In this document: in pieces, positions 1 through 11,167 of the stretch
Numbering within the stretch: position 1 is the stretch's first letter
Layout: each line of letters opens with the position of its first letter
Origin: Actinomycetota bacterium
GTDB lineage: Bacteria; Actinomycetota; Actinomycetes; Nanopelagicales; Nanopelagicaceae
Direction: 5' to 3'
Length of the DNA stretch: 43,212 nt
Assembly (NCBI GenBank): GCA_026392695.1
Contig: JAPLBP010000119.1
Location: 3,091-46,302 of the forward strand
The notes under the pieces: model-generated
Told to the model about the DNA's origin: nothing
What the model saw: only the letters and a program-made list of their open reading frames with translations
The model's database searches: none
Program-made: the position numbers and the translations under genes

Positions 1-353
1 ATATCATTCAGAATCCCTTTACGTCCGACATGTACAGCCGCGACGCAAAGAGAATTATCATCCCAAAGTAAAAGTGGAATGCAATCCGCCGTTAAAACTG
101 CAAGATAGATTCCACGCGTTTGCGTAATCATGGCATCGGCTGATGGTTCGTGTCGGGGCAAGTCTTCGACCAACACCACAGTGTCACCATGAGATTGACT
201 CATGAAAGACACATCACCAATCATCGAATTAAGTCGGGCTCGATTCTCATCCACTGCAGAGAGTTCATCACCGACATGGGTCGCCAAGTTATTCTCGTGG
301 TACGGGCTTGCACTCACTCCACCAAAGCGTGAAGTAAAAAAGTGCGAGGCCAT
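1..353 (-). CDS. pgeF: Polyphenol oxidase/laccase-domain protein (YfiH/PgeF family), C-terminus cut by window edge
   Basis: Own reverse-strand translation begins MASHFFTSRFGGVSASPYHENNLATHVGD and contains LTADCIPLLLWD, typical of the YfiH family; located directly downstream of ftsZ as in many actinobacteria. Absent from the ORF track because truncated. Confidence 0.85.
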   Translation of the reverse strand, partial: MASHFFTSRFGGVSASPYHENNLATHVGDELSAVDENRARLNSMIGDVSFMSQSHGDTVVLVEDLPRHEPSADAMITQTRGIYLAVLTADCIPLLLWDDNSLCVAAVHVGRKGILND

Positions 354-356
354 GCT

Positions 357-1487
357 TTATTTCATGAAGTCAGGGACGTCGATTTCGTCTTCAGCGACCA
401 ATTGCTCAAAAGTTACGCGCGGTCGATACGATTCGTCCTGAACATCTAGCGCAACTGCAAGTGGATCATTCTGTGGAATTGGGTCTGCCACACCATTGAG
501 AGAGGCCGCATCAATGCTAGGCATCGAAACCTTCTTAGGGGCGCCGCCATCAAAACCAGCAGCAATTACTGTGATCCTAACTTCGTCTCCGAGAGCATCG
601 TCAATTGTTGTTCCGAAAATAATCTTTGCATCGGGGTGTGCGGCTGCTTGAACTAATTCACAAGCCTCATTAATTTCGAACAGTCCTAGGTCCGAACCTC
701 CAGCGACCGAAAGCAGAACGCCCATCGCCCCATCAATCGAGGCTTCAAGGAGTGGACTTGAAATCGCCAATTCGGCAGCGCGCACAGCGCGATTCTCGCC
801 CCGCGCCGAACCAATTCCCATCAGGGCAGAACCCGCATCGGTCATGATGCTCTTCACATCTGCAAAATCAAGATTTATCAATCCAGGCTGAGTAATGATT
901 TCGGTAATCCCTTGGACTCCAGAAAGTAGGACTTGATCTGCACTCTTAAATGCCTCAACGGCAGTAATGGAGCGATCCGAAATTGCCAACAGCCGATCAT
1001 TTGGAATCACAATGAGAGTATCGACCTCTGCTCGCAGTTCATCGATTCCTTCGTCAGCCTGCTTCGCGCGCACTTTGCCTTCAAAAGAAAATGGACGTGT
1101 TACGACGCCAATTGTTAGCGCACCCAACTCGCGCGCAATTTTTGCAACAATAGGGGCGCCACCTGTTCCAGTTCCGCCACCTTCACCTGCGGTAACGAAA
1201 ACCATGTCGGCGCCACGTAGAGCTTCTTCAATATCATCAACGTGATCGAGAACCGCTTCGCGTCCACGCTCTGGCGATGCTCCCGCGCCTAAACCTTTTG
1301 TAGATTTACGGCCAATATCGAGTTTCACATCCGCGTCACTCATTAAGAGATGCTGTGCGTCTGTATTGATCGCGATAAATTCAACGCCCTTAAGACCAAC
1401 ATCAATCATGCGATTAATTGCATTGACTCCACCACCACCGATGCCAACAACTTTTATAACAGCCAAGTAATTCTGGGGCGAAGCCAC
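357..1487 (-). CDS. ftsZ: Cell division protein FtsZ
   Basis: Tubulin signature [27 protein letters not shown]-terminal peptide DVPDFMK; GTG start preceded by GAGGAGG. Confidence 0.98.
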   Translation of the reverse strand: MASPQNYLAVIKVVGIGGGGVNAINRMIDVGLKGVEFIAINTDAQHLLMSDADVKLDIGRKSTKGLGAGASPERGREAVLDHVDDIEEALRGADMVFVTAGEGGGTGTGGAPIVAKIARELGALTIGVVTRPFSFEGKVRAKQADEGIDELRAEVDTLIVIPNDRLLAISDRSITAVEAFKSADQVLLSGVQGITEIITQPGLINLDFADVKSIMTDAGSALMGIGSARGENRAVRAAELAISSPLLEASIDGAMGVLLSVAGGSDLGLFEINEACELVQAAAHPDAKIIFGTTIDDALGDEVRITVIAAGFDGGAPKKVSMPSIDAASLNGVADPIPQNDPLAVALDVQDESYRPRVTFEQLVAEDEIDVPDFMK

Positions 1488-1603
1488 GATTGTTCCTCCT
1501 CATGAACCGTAAACCTCAACTTGAGAATTACCGTTCGTTTATTGTGTTAGCAAACGTAGGGCGATGTGCGTTACTGCGCAATCACCGACACGACTTGTTC
1601 GTG

Positions 1604-2296
1604 TCACTTCACAATTGGCGCATGAGGCGCAGAAACATCGACACGAGAAATCTTTTTGTTCTCGGCCAGTGCAATAAGGGAGTAATAGACGCGACTTTTT
1701 AGATCGCTATCTGAAGAGTCTCCCCAAATAATCGTGATAGATCGTGGCGGCGTAAAAGTATTTTCGGTAACTACTAATCGCGCGGAGTGGTTTCCGACTG
1801 TTGTCATCGTGACAAGAGAAGCTCGCAATTTTTGAGGTAAACCGACGATGAGCTTCGCGGCAAACAACTGCGCGACAGAGGAAGGGGCAATAACTGATGG
1901 TAGACCTTGACTCGAATATCCCGGCAAATCAAAAATCTTGCCAGTGTCGTCTATCAACTTCGAACCGATGACCGCTACCGGATCACGGATCCAAACATGG
2001 ACTGTTACAACGCCGTTCAACCAGTTTGCACTGACTCCAGATCTTGCCAGCCAAGGAAAACTTTCAAGGGTCGAATTCAATTGCTTGGAATCCATGCGGG
2101 CAAGTTTCTCGCCGATGGGAATGCTGTTTTTTATGAGTAAAGTTTCTGATGCCGAAGGAGCGCCTAATACAACGACATTCTTTACAGAGAAGAAATTGGA
2201 CCAGCCCAAAAGGTATGCCGCTCCGACAAGGAGCGTGATGCTAATCAGGATCACCCATCGACGTCGTCGACTGTTTTTGAGGGGAACTTCACTCAT
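1604..2296 (-). CDS. ftsQ: Cell division protein FtsQ (POTRA-type)
   Basis: Short cytoplasmic N-terminus, single TM, POTRA-like region; located between murC and ftsZ. Confidence 0.88.
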   Translation of the reverse strand: MSEVPLKNSRRRRWVILISITLLVGAAYLLGWSNFFSVKNVVVLGAPSASETLLIKNSIPIGEKLARMDSKQLNSTLESFPWLARSGVSANWLNGVVTVHVWIRDPVAVIGSKLIDDTGKIFDLPGYSSQGLPSVIAPSSVAQLFAAKLIVGLPQKLRASLVTMTTVGNHSARLVVTENTFTPPRSITIIWGDSSDSDLKSRVYYSLIALAENKKISRVDVSAPHAPIVK

Positions 2297-3599
2297 GAAT
2301 TTAGTTGAAATTTCTTTGACAATACCTCAACTATCACCGGAGCGAGTGAACTGACATCCCCTGCTCCGAGAGTCAAAATTACATCACCGGGTTTTGCTAC
2401 AGCAACAACTTCTTCAATGGCGGTGAGGAAATTTGGTTCAAACTTTCCGCGCTTCATCGCCGTCGAAATCGTCAACCCACTTACACCAGGTATTGGTTTT
2501 TCGCTTGAACCATAGACTTCCAACACCCAACATTGATCGGCCAAATCAAGCGTTCGTGAAAACTCTTTTGCGAAGGCGCGTGTTCGCGAATACCTGTGCG
2601 GCTGAAATATGACCAATACGCGACCGTCACTCGCGTAACGAGAGGCCGTCCGTATAGTGGCCTCGATTTCTGTGGGATGGTGTCCGTAATCATCTATAAC
2701 TCGAATACCGTGCACTTGACCTTTGAGTTCAAAACGTCGCCCAGTACCGCGAAATATAGATAGCCCTTCCAGCAACTGAGCCGTCGGAAGCCCTAAAAGT
2801 AGTCCGGCAGTCAAGGCAGCGGCTGCGTTCAATAGATTGTGATGACCTGGCACGTGCATTCATCTATGGACACGCCATAGGAAATAGTTGTGCAATGCGT
2901 CACCGTAGCTCCCAATGAGGCAGCTCCAGGGTCATCTTCGCAATAAACCATAAAACCCTCGTCGGAGATGGTCTGGGCAAAATCGGCGAATGCTTCGTGA
3001 ACTAATTCTGGAGTCGCAAAGTGATCCACGTGGTCGTGCTCAATGTTCGTAATGATCGCCCCATAGGGATGGTATTCAACAAAAGAGCCGTCTGACTCAT
3101 CTGCCTCTGCGATAAAAAAATCACCTGTCCCCTTGTGAGCATTAGCGCCAGAACTTTTGAGGACTCCTCCGATGGCAAACGAGGGATCTTCTCCACAACT
3201 TTGAAGGGCCACCGTTAACATTGAGGTTGTAGTGGTTTTCCCATGAGTACCCGCTACGGCCACGCTTCTGGATTCAGACATCAAGATCGCAAGAGCTTGA
3301 GCCCTAGACAAGACTGGAATTTGCAATTCAATTGCTTTCTGCATTTCTGGATTATCAACCGAGATCGCACTCGAATAAACCAAGAAATCAGCGCCCACCA
3401 CATGGTCGCTTTCATGCCCAACAAATATTGAAATGCCAATTACCCGAAGCCCCGACAGTACAGATGAATCTTTGGAATCCGAACCGGAAACCGATATTCC
3501 TTGCGACGCCATGATTCGAGCTATTCCACTCATTCCGGCTCCACCTATACCAATCAGGTGAACTCGTTTTCCAAGGAGGTCTGGAAGTGAAAACTTCAT
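2293..3599 (-). pseudogene. murC: UDP-N-acetylmuramate--L-alanine ligase MurC, split into two frames (ORFs 2829..3599 and 2293..2859)
   Basis: N-terminal ORF has HLIGIGGAGMSGIA and GTHGKTTTTSM; C-terminal ORF has VPGHHNLLNAAAAL, GTGRRFE, DDYGHHPTEI. The frames break near 2845-2875 and about 30 conserved residues appear to be missing. Pseudogene is provisional; an assembly error is possible. Confidence 0.8.
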
Positions 3600-4696
3600 C
3601 GGCGCTTCCCCCTTATAACTTCTTCGATCAGAACCACAATATCCTCAACGGCGTGCAAATCTGAATCCAATCCGGCATCCGAAACTCGAGAACTAGATGC
3701 AATAAGTTCATCAAGTTGAGAACTTAGCCATTCAGCCGTGAACTCTTTCTGATCTACCACTCTCGCCCGACCTGCTCCTACGAGAAAGTCCGCATTTCTG
3801 GCTTGTTCACCATTGCCGATTGGTAAGGGAAGGAAAAGCGCGTACTTGCCTAGCGTTGCAAATTCAGCACACGTCACAGCACCGCTTCTCGCTATAAGAA
3901 TATCGGCGGCCAAGTAAGCGGTGGCCATATCGGAAATGTAGGGCACCGGCTGATATCCCTCAGAACTCGCGGGAAGAATATTTTTAGCGCCCACCGAATG
4001 CATAACCTGAATTCCCCGAAGTCGAAATTCCGGTAACGCCTTTTCAATTTCTGAATTTATGAACACTGAACCTTGTGAACCACCCATAATGAGGACTGTG
4101 GGCGACCCTAAACGCCAATTCAATTGAGTCTTCGCCTTTTCTCGTGCCTTTCTCCAATCCAGTGCCGAATTCTTAGCAGCAGAAAGAATTGAAGCTCTAA
4201 GTGGAATTCCCGTAATCCGAGCACGCGAAAAACGTCCTCGCTTAATTGCATGTCCGCAAGCCAGATTTGAAGTCAATAGAGATCCCAAAATGTTTGCCCA
4301 GCCAACTTTTGCGTTGGCTTCATGTATCACGATTGGAATTCTCTTTGTCCAGGCCGCAACGTACATTGGGGCAGACACATATCCACCAAAGCCGACAACG
4401 ACATCGGCTCCATGAATTTGACTTCGCGCTGCCTTCACCGCGTTCCACAAGTCCAGAGGAAAACTCAGGGCGTCAAAAGAAAAACTGCGGGGTGCCACTA
4501 CACGTGGAATTGGCTTTAATTCAAAGCCCGCTTGAGGAACCAACAGGCTTTCGAGTCCATCTTCAACGCCAATGAATATTTCCCGATCCATGGGGTACCG
4601 AGACTTCCACTCCGTTGCGACGGCTATTGCAGGTTCGACATGTCCTGCCGTTCCTCCGCCAGCAAAGACAAGAGTGCGTGAAAATTCCGCTTTCAC
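3596..4696 (-). CDS. murG: UDP-N-acetylglucosamine--undecaprenyl-PP-MurNAc-pentapeptide GlcNAc transferase MurG
   Basis: FAGGGTAGHVEPAIAVA, GGSQGS, RSGAVTCAEFA motifs. Confidence 0.96.
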   Translation of the reverse strand: MKAEFSRTLVFAGGGTAGHVEPAIAVATEWKSRYPMDREIFIGVEDGLESLLVPQAGFELKPIPRVVAPRSFSFDALSFPLDLWNAVKAARSQIHGADVVVGFGGYVSAPMYVAAWTKRIPIVIHEANAKVGWANILGSLLTSNLACGHAIKRGRFSRARITGIPLRASILSAAKNSALDWRKAREKAKTQLNWRLGSPTVLIMGGSQGSVFINSEIEKALPEFRLRGIQVMHSVGAKNILPASSEGYQPVPYISDMATAYLAADILIARSGAVTCAEFATLGKYALFLPLPIGNGEQARNADFLVGAGRARVVDQKEFTAEWLSSQLDELIASSSRVSDAGLDSDLHAVEDIVVLIEEVIRGKRR

Positions 4697-5859
4697 TTCT
4701 TGCCGCCCCTGTGAAGAATTCCCTTGCGTCGATTTGCTAAAGCCGGATCACGAAGCGCAGCGCCTACAACAAATCCGATAGCCAGATAAATTGAAATGAG
4801 AGAAGAGCCTCCATAGGAGAGAAGTGGCAAAGTCACACCCACCACTGGCAACACGCTTGTTGCGGAACCAACATTAAGAATGAGTTGCACCGAAATCCAA
4901 CACCCAATTCCAGCACAAGCAAATCTCGTCATTGGATCGGCGGCTCGAATAGCGATTCGAAAAGTCGCGAGAATTAAGGCTGCGAATAAACCGAGCACCA
5001 CTAATGTTCCAATAAGACCTAACTCTTCTCCGATAACGGAGAAGATAAAGTCCGTATGAGCTTCCGCGAGATTGCCCCATTTCTGCCGACTGGCACCAAG
5101 ACCAACTCCAAATAACCCGCCACTAGCCAATCCCATGATGCTATGTGCCGGCTGCCATCCAGAAAGTTTGTAAAACTCAGGCGAAAATGGATGAAGAACG
5201 GCGAGAAATCTACGCATACGATTGGGGGCGGTCACGACAAGAGCGCCAACCAATCCCATCGCTGCCAATGACATCCATCCTAAAACCCTCAAGTGGATTC
5301 CCGAAACGAATAGAAGTCCGATCAAGATTGCCGCAAAAATCGCCGCATTTCCCAAGTCATTTCCTGCCATCACCAAAATCATAACTATGGCAAAACCGGG
5401 CAGTAAAACCGAAACGACATTCGAAATTGGATGTCCAGCTTTTTCTTGTTTCGCCAACATCGATGCTGCCCACAGAATCATAAAGAATTTAGCAAATTCA
5501 CTAGGCTGAAACACAATTGGGCCAAATCCAATCCAGTTTCGATTCCCGTTAACCGAATTGCCCATTCCAGGTATTTGAAGAAGGCCCAAAAGTAGAATCG
5601 AACCCAAAAGAGAAAAGCGTGCCAACAGTCGCCATGCGTTAAGAGGCACCCGGGCGGCTAGAAATCCAAGCGGTGCGGCAACCAAAAGAAAAATGAATTG
5701 TCGAAGGACAATCGAAAAGGATGAGCCGCTAGTTTCGAGAGAATGAATTGAAGAAGCGGAAAGCACCATCACGAGCCCCAGGCCTGTGAGAGCCGATGTC
5801 GAACCAAGAAGTAAATAGTAAGCACTCGATGGTTGTGAGAGAAAACTTTTCCTTGTCAT
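4693..5859 (-). CDS. ftsW: SEDS glycosyltransferase FtsW
   Basis: Polytopic; GNRNWIGFGPIVFQPSEFAK and SYGGSSLISIYLAIG motifs; dcw position. Confidence 0.95.
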   Translation of the reverse strand: MTRKSFLSQPSSAYYLLLGSTSALTGLGLVMVLSASSIHSLETSGSSFSIVLRQFIFLLVAAPLGFLAARVPLNAWRLLARFSLLGSILLLGLLQIPGMGNSVNGNRNWIGFGPIVFQPSEFAKFFMILWAASMLAKQEKAGHPISNVVSVLLPGFAIVMILVMAGNDLGNAAIFAAILIGLLFVSGIHLRVLGWMSLAAMGLVGALVVTAPNRMRRFLAVLHPFSPEFYKLSGWQPAHSIMGLASGGLFGVGLGASRQKWGNLAEAHTDFIFSVIGEELGLIGTLVVLGLFAALILATFRIAIRAADPMTRFACAGIGCWISVQLILNVGSATSVLPVVGVTLPLLSYGGSSLISIYLAIGFVVGAALRDPALANRRKGILHRGGKK

Positions 5860-7217
5860 CGCGCCCCAGCGATTTTTAGCACAGCATCGCGGAATTGATC
5901 TCCCCTATCCGCGTATGAAACGAACTGGTCCATGGATGCGCAGGCGGGTGCTAAAAGTACGGTGTCACCCGCGCGTGAAATTTCATTAGCCGCCGCCACG
6001 ACTTGTTCCATCAAGGAACCAGATCCATCAGCCTGTCGGTCAACCAGTATCACTGGAACCCCTGGGGCAAATTTCGATAAAGCCTGAGCGATAATGTCTC
6101 GATCTTGCCCAATTAAAAGCGCAGTTTTAATTCTATTTCCTCCGCGAATGATCAAGTCATCCATTTTTGCGCCCTTAGCTAATCCCCCAGCGATCCAAAT
6201 GATTGAATGGAAAGCGGACACCGAAGCAAGTGCAGCATGCGGGTTCGTCGCTTTCGAGTCATTGATCCATTTCACATTGCCCAGGTCGAGAACAGTTTCG
6301 ATGCGATGGCGACCAGGGCGAAAATTGCGGATAGCAGCTCGAATACTCGCGTGATCTGCCCCAACTGAAAGGGCCAGTGCTGCTGCCGCTAAAGAATTAA
6401 GAATCGAGTGTGGGGCAAAAGGAACTATTTCACCGAGTTCAGCCAGAACTTCGGCCTCATCAGGATCAGATACGAATGCCCTGTCCACCATCAAATCCTC
6501 AACGACACCAATTTCACCCCCGCGCGGAGACCCCAGTGTGAAGAAAATTTTACGGCCGTGCCAATCTTGCGTGCTTTCAACGACAACAGCATCATCTGCA
6601 CTTAATACGGCCATCTCGGTTCTTTCCAAGATCCTGAGTTTTGCATTCACGTAATTCTGAAAACTTCCGTGCCAGTCCGAATGATCATCTGCAATGTTAA
6701 GAATTGCGGACGCTGAAAACTCTGGCAGATCGCTCCACTGCAACTGAAATGACGATAGCTCAACCACCAGCACTTCGAATTTCTTCTCGTCCAAGACTGC
6801 ATCGATAACTGCCTCGCCTAGATTCCCGCACGCGGCAACGTTCTTGCCGGCGCGTTTAAGCATGGCTGTCACCATTTCCACAGTTGTGGTCTTTCCATTG
6901 GTGCCTGTTACCGCTACCCACTTCTGTTGTGGATTCAATTTCAGTTTTATCGTCCACGCCAAATCTATTTCACTAACCAGAGCCACTCCCGCAGCGCGCA
7001 AATCCTCAAGAAAAGGGTGATCTTGTCGCCAGCCAGGAGAAACTACGGCAAAGTCCCACGATTTCCTACGTGCTTCATCGAGTGAGATGAGATCCTTTCC
7101 GTCAATTTTACGTTCATCAACTGTTGTGCAAATGGCACCAAGACTTTCGAGGCAACGATTAACTGCCGATCCAGTGACACCGCCGCCAACAACTAAGACA
7201 CGCTTTCCAGCGAACAC
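5856..7217 (-). CDS. murD: UDP-N-acetylmuramoylalanine--D-glutamate ligase MurD
   Basis: GTNGKTTTVEM, NDSKATNPHA, AGG motifs. The ORF track extends to 7319, but a GTG at 7217 or ATG at 7235 near the mraY stop is a more likely start. Confidence 0.93.
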   Translation of the reverse strand: MFAGKRVLVVGGGVTGSAVNRCLESLGAICTTVDERKIDGKDLISLDEARRKSWDFAVVSPGWRQDHPFLEDLRAAGVALVSEIDLAWTIKLKLNPQQKWVAVTGTNGKTTTVEMVTAMLKRAGKNVAACGNLGEAVIDAVLDEKKFEVLVVELSSFQLQWSDLPEFSASAILNIADDHSDWHGSFQNYVNAKLRILERTEMAVLSADDAVVVESTQDWHGRKIFFTLGSPRGGEIGVVEDLMVDRAFVSDPDEAEVLAELGEIVPFAPHSILNSLAAAALALSVGADHASIRAAIRNFRPGRHRIETVLDLGNVKWINDSKATNPHAALASVSAFHSIIWIAGGLAKGAKMDDLIIRGGNRIKTALLIGQDRDIIAQALSKFAPGVPVILVDRQADGSGSLMEQVVAAANEISRAGDTVLLAPACASMDQFVSYADRGDQFRDAVLKIAGAR

Positions 7218-7219
7218 GA

Positions 7220-8278
7220 CTATCTCGCAACCCATTGGGCGTAGAACAGTCCCAGTCCCAAGGCCACCGATAGACCAGCAATAATCCAGAATCTCAAAAC
7301 AATTGTCACTTCTCCCCAACCGCTCAATTCAAAGTGATGTTGAAGCGGTGCCATTTTGAAGACTCGCTTGCCCCCACTCAATTTAAAGTACAGACGTTGA
7401 ATAATTACCGAAAAAGTAATGATGACAAAAAGACCACCGAGCGGCACTAGAAGTAACTGAATACGCAAAGTCGCAGCCATTCCTGCTAATGCTCCACCAA
7501 GTGCAAGTGAGCCAGTGTCTCCCATAAATATCTTTGCGGGCGAGGCATTCCACCAAAGAAATCCAGTGCAGGCACCTGCAAAGGATGCGGCCAATACCGC
7601 GATGTCCAATGGATCCCTAACCTGATAACAACTAATTCCCGGAGTGACCGCGCAACCCTCTCCGAACTCCCACACTCCGATCAAAATAAACGAAAGAAAT
7701 GTCATAACACTGGCACCCGTTGCTAGCCCATCAAGACCATCAGTGAGATTGACGCCATTGCTAGTTGCAGTAACCATCAAGATAATCCAGAGAACGACAA
7801 CCACGGCGCCCAATTTCAGTGATGTGTCGCGCACCGTTGAAAGGTAAAGCGAAACTGGCGTAAATCCGTCCTTGTCTGGAAAGTGAATTGCAAGTGCCCC
7901 GAAGATTGCCGCGCAAAGGGTTTGTCCAAATATCTTCTGTTTTCCAGTGAGTCCAAGTGATTGCTGGCGCGACACCTTGAGCCAATCATCCATAAAGCCA
8001 ACGAAGCCAAGACTAAAAATAAGCCCGAGAACCAACATTGCCGAAATACTGATCGCAACCTGAGTTATCGCGTGGCTTAATAGGAACCCAGTAAGGCCAG
8101 CGAAAATTATTATTACTCCTCCCATGGTGGGAGTCCCGCGCTTTGTATGGTGGCTGCTTGGACCATCGTCTCGAATTATTTGCCCATATCCGCGCCGAGC
8201 GAGCAATCGAATAAGAAATGGAGTGCCGAAAAGACTTACGAAAAGCGCGACCGCTCCGGATATGAGGATCTCTCTCAT
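7220..8278 (-). CDS. mraY: Phospho-N-acetylmuramoyl-pentapeptide-transferase MraY
   Basis: [46 protein letters not shown] motifs. Confidence 0.97.
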   Translation of the reverse strand: MREILISGAVALFVSLFGTPFLIRLLARRGYGQIIRDDGPSSHHTKRGTPTMGGVIIIFAGLTGFLLSHAITQVAISISAMLVLGLIFSLGFVGFMDDWLKVSRQQSLGLTGKQKIFGQTLCAAIFGALAIHFPDKDGFTPVSLYLSTVRDTSLKLGAVVVVLWIILMVTATSNGVNLTDGLDGLATGASVMTFLSFILIGVWEFGEGCAVTPGISCYQVRDPLDIAVLAASFAGACTGFLWWNASPAKIFMGDTGSLALGGALAGMAATLRIQLLLVPLGGLFVIITFSVIIQRLYFKLSGGKRVFKMAPLQHHFELSGWGEVTIVLRFWIIAGLSVALGLGLFYAQWVAR

Positions 8279-9678
8279 TCTTCACCGCCCGCCTTCTCTT
8301 CTTTTTCATTTTTCTCACGCCACCGATTTAACAACTCTAGAGCCACCACCTCTAATTTTTCTGCACGGGAAGCCTTAACTAAAATCACGTCGCCATGCGA
8401 GAAATGAGCAGCTAAATTCATCGCTTGATCCTTGGAATCCAATTTATGCACGCTCGTGGGACTACCTGTAGCAATTTCCAGTCCAAACTCCGGTGCATCA
8501 ATTAGGACTAAGTGATCTATTCCCAGATCTTCGGCCTCTTTACCCACGCTCGCATGTTTGGCAGTGCTCGATTCACCCAATTCATGCATTCTTCCAAGAA
8601 AGGCCCACGACTGACCGCCACGTTCTTGGGCAAAAAGCGCGAGTGTTTTTAGGGCGCTGAGCATGGATTCCGGATTCGCATTGTAAGAGTCATTGATAAG
8701 AAGCAGATTAGCCTCTTCGTGAATTTCCATTCTCCACTTGCTTGTGATTTCAGCCGTCGACAATCCGACCGCGATTACGTCCGTGGAAATTTTTAAAACA
8801 GTGCATACAGCAGCTGCGGCGAGTGCATTAGGAACCTGATGGGCGCCGACCAAACGTAAAGCAACAGAAGAGCGCCCCTCTCTTGTCACCAAATCAAAGT
8901 GCGCGCGTCCCTCTCGTACATCGATATCTGTCGCCCTGATGTCAACGTCGTGGCCTTCACCGAAAGTAATCGTCTTGATGGGTAGAGATTTTGTCATGTG
9001 AGGAGTGAATTCATCGTAGGTGCCTAAAATAGCAACACCGTCCTTTGCCAGATTTAGAACCAATTCCGCTTTGGCCAAGGCGATCTTTTCGCGAGACCCA
9101 AATTCACCAACGTGCGCATTCCCAACGCAAAGTACAACTCCAATGTTGGGTTGAGCAATATCGCACAGTGCCGCAATGTCTCCTTGGTGACGCGCTCCCA
9201 TCTCAAGGACGCAGTATTTTGTCGAAGTTAGGCACCTCATAAGTGTTATTGGAAGCCCAAGTTCGTTGTTGAAGGAAGCTTCGGTCGCAATAGTTTCGCC
9301 GTCTAATCTCAGAATCGCCGACAATAGATCTTTAGTAGTGGTCTTGCCTTGCGATCCGGTAATACCAATGACAATGAGCGAGGGAAGTTGAGAACGGACG
9401 TACTTCGCAAGTGTCCCAGTAGCTGCAACCACATCATCTACGACTATGCACGGCACATCGAGTCTTCGCGATGCTAAGACAAGCACGGCACCGTTTGCAA
9501 TGGCGTCGCTCGCAAAATTATGACCATCGGCAAATTCCCCTTTGAGGGCAAGGAAGAGGGATCCAGGTACGACCGTCCTTGAATCGAATGATGGTGGTTG
9601 ACAAACAATTATTTCCCTAGAACCAAAAAGCTGACCTCCAGTTATTTCGGCGATCTCCGCCGCCGAAATAGAAATCAT
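8275..9678 (-). CDS. murF: UDP-N-acetylmuramoyl-tripeptide--D-alanyl-D-alanine ligase MurF
   Basis: [23 protein letters not shown] motifs. Confidence 0.96.
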   Translation of the reverse strand: MISISAAEIAEITGGQLFGSREIIVCQPPSFDSRTVVPGSLFLALKGEFADGHNFASDAIANGAVLVLASRRLDVPCIVVDDVVAATGTLAKYVRSQLPSLIVIGITGSQGKTTTKDLLSAILRLDGETIATEASFNNELGLPITLMRCLTSTKYCVLEMGARHQGDIAALCDIAQPNIGVVLCVGNAHVGEFGSREKIALAKAELVLNLAKDGVAILGTYDEFTPHMTKSLPIKTITFGEGHDVDIRATDIDVREGRAHFDLVTREGRSSVALRLVGAHQVPNALAAAAVCTVLKISTDVIAVGLSTAEITSKWRMEIHEEANLLLINDSYNANPESMLSALKTLALFAQERGGQSWAFLGRMHELGESSTAKHASVGKEAEDLGIDHLVLIDAPEFGLEIATGSPTSVHKLDSKDQAMNLAAHFSHGDVILVKASRAEKLEVVALELLNRWREKNEKEEKAGGEE

Positions 9679-11165
9679 GCTTCTGTTTCAATCGCTTGAG
9701 CGAGAATTTTTCTATCGTCAAATGGAAAAATCTGAGCGTTGATTTCTTGCCCCACTTCGTGTCCCTTTCCAAGAACGATAACCAAATCCCCTGTTTGCGC
9801 CAACGTCACTGCATATTTGATCGCATCTAATCGATCCACAATAATTTTACTCGGATCTTGGATTGGTAATTCATATGTCATTGATTCAAGAATTGACATC
9901 GGATCTTCCGAACGTGGATTGTCACTGGTGAATACGGCGACATGGCTACCGAAAAGTAGAGCAGTGCCCATCAAAATTCTCTTAGATGCATCCCTGTCAC
10001 CCCCGCAACCAAGGACAGCTATGACTCGTCCAGACGTCATTTCCTTACAGGTTGCCAATACTCGCGAAACCGCATCCGGGGTATGGGCATAATCGACAAA
10101 GGCAAGATAATCCTGACCCATATCAATCGCCTCTAAACGTCCCTGTGCGCCCGTAAGTGAGGGCAGCAATCTGGATATCTCTAGAGGGTCAATCCCGCTC
10201 TCGAAGGCGATGGCGATTGCCATCAGTGAATTATCCAAATTGAATTCGCCATGTAAAGGCAGAAATCCTTCAATAAGAATTCCTCCCACACCCACGACTG
10301 AAACTTCCATTCCTCGTGGCTCATTGCGAACAGATTGGAAATACCAGTCCGCCCTAGAATTTGATCTCGACAAACGTATAACGGGCAACTCGGTTTCGTT
10401 CGCCAGCCGTGATCCAAAAGGATCATCTATGTTTATAAAGGCTTTGTCGGCGAATTCAAAAGAAAAAAGTTTGGCTTTCGCTTGGAAATAGTCTTCCATA
10501 GTCCGGTGAAAGTCTAAATGATCCTGAGTCAGGTTAGTGAAAGCGACTGCTGAAAAATGAGAGCCTCTGACTCGTTCCAGGACAAGGGCGTGACTTGAAA
10601 CTTCCATTACAAAATTCGTGACTCCTTGAGATCGCATTTCGAAGGCTAATCTTTGCATGTCACTACTCTCAGGCGTAGTTCGTTTGCTCATTCGAACCGT
10701 TTGGCCAATACGCGTTTCCACAGTACCAATCAGTCCGACATTACGTTTGGCACCGCTCCATAATTGCTGCAATAAAGTCGTAGTGGTTGTTTTTCCATTT
10801 GTCCCGGTAACGCCAACGCTGTACATACTCCTGAAGGGTTCTTGATAAAACCAAGCGCTCACCATACCTGCGACTTTGCGAGGATCAGTTACAACGAAGG
10901 TAGGCAATCCGGAATTCATCTTCGCGCCAACTTCATCAGTGAGTATTGCCCTAGCTCCACGATTCTTAGCGTCCAGCGAGAATATCGATCCGTGTACGTT
11001 CGCTCCTGGAAGGGCAAAAAATAAATCTCCATCCGTCACTGCGGTGCTCGCATGGGTCACCCCGGAAATTTCAACCTGGCTATCGCCTGGCAAGTTCTCC
11101 ACTGGGTAGCCAAGAAATTGGCATAGCTGGGCAATATCTTTGGTAGGGGGAAATGGAGTGAGCAT
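9675..11165 (-). CDS. murE: UDP-N-acetylmuramoyl-L-alanyl-D-glutamate--diaminopimelate (or L-lysine) ligase MurE
   Basis: GTNGKTTTTTLL, DYAHTPDAV, DNPRSEDP, GKGHE motifs; DNPR is usually associated with meso-DAP specificity. Confidence 0.96.
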   Translation of the reverse strand: MLTPFPPTKDIAQLCQFLGYPVENLPGDSQVEISGVTHASTAVTDGDLFFALPGANVHGSIFSLDAKNRGARAILTDEVGAKMNSGLPTFVVTDPRKVAGMVSAWFYQEPFRSMYSVGVTGTNGKTTTTTLLQQLWSGAKRNVGLIGTVETRIGQTVRMSKRTTPESSDMQRLAFEMRSQGVTNFVMEVSSHALVLERVRGSHFSAVAFTNLTQDHLDFHRTMEDYFQAKAKLFSFEFADKAFINIDDPFGSRLANETELPVIRLSRSNSRADWYFQSVRNEPRGMEVSVVGVGGILIEGFLPLHGEFNLDNSLMAIAIAFESGIDPLEISRLLPSLTGAQGRLEAIDMGQDYLAFVDYAHTPDAVSRVLATCKEMTSGRVIAVLGCGGDRDASKRILMGTALLFGSHVAVFTSDNPRSEDPMSILESMTYELPIQDPSKIIVDRLDAIKYAVTLAQTGDLVIVLGKGHEVGQEINAQIFPFDDRKILAQAIETEA

Positions 11166-11167
11166 CG

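Noticed and set aside
967-1245. Antisense ORFs over ftsZ and other core genes (many entries in the ORF track)
   Set aside because: Lie opposite well-supported genes and show no recognisable domains; spurious open frames.
2293-2859. Second half of MurC as an independent, translationally coupled gene
   Set aside because: No Shine-Dalgarno before its ATG, and conserved residues missing at the junction make a functional split unlikely; kept as a lesion instead.
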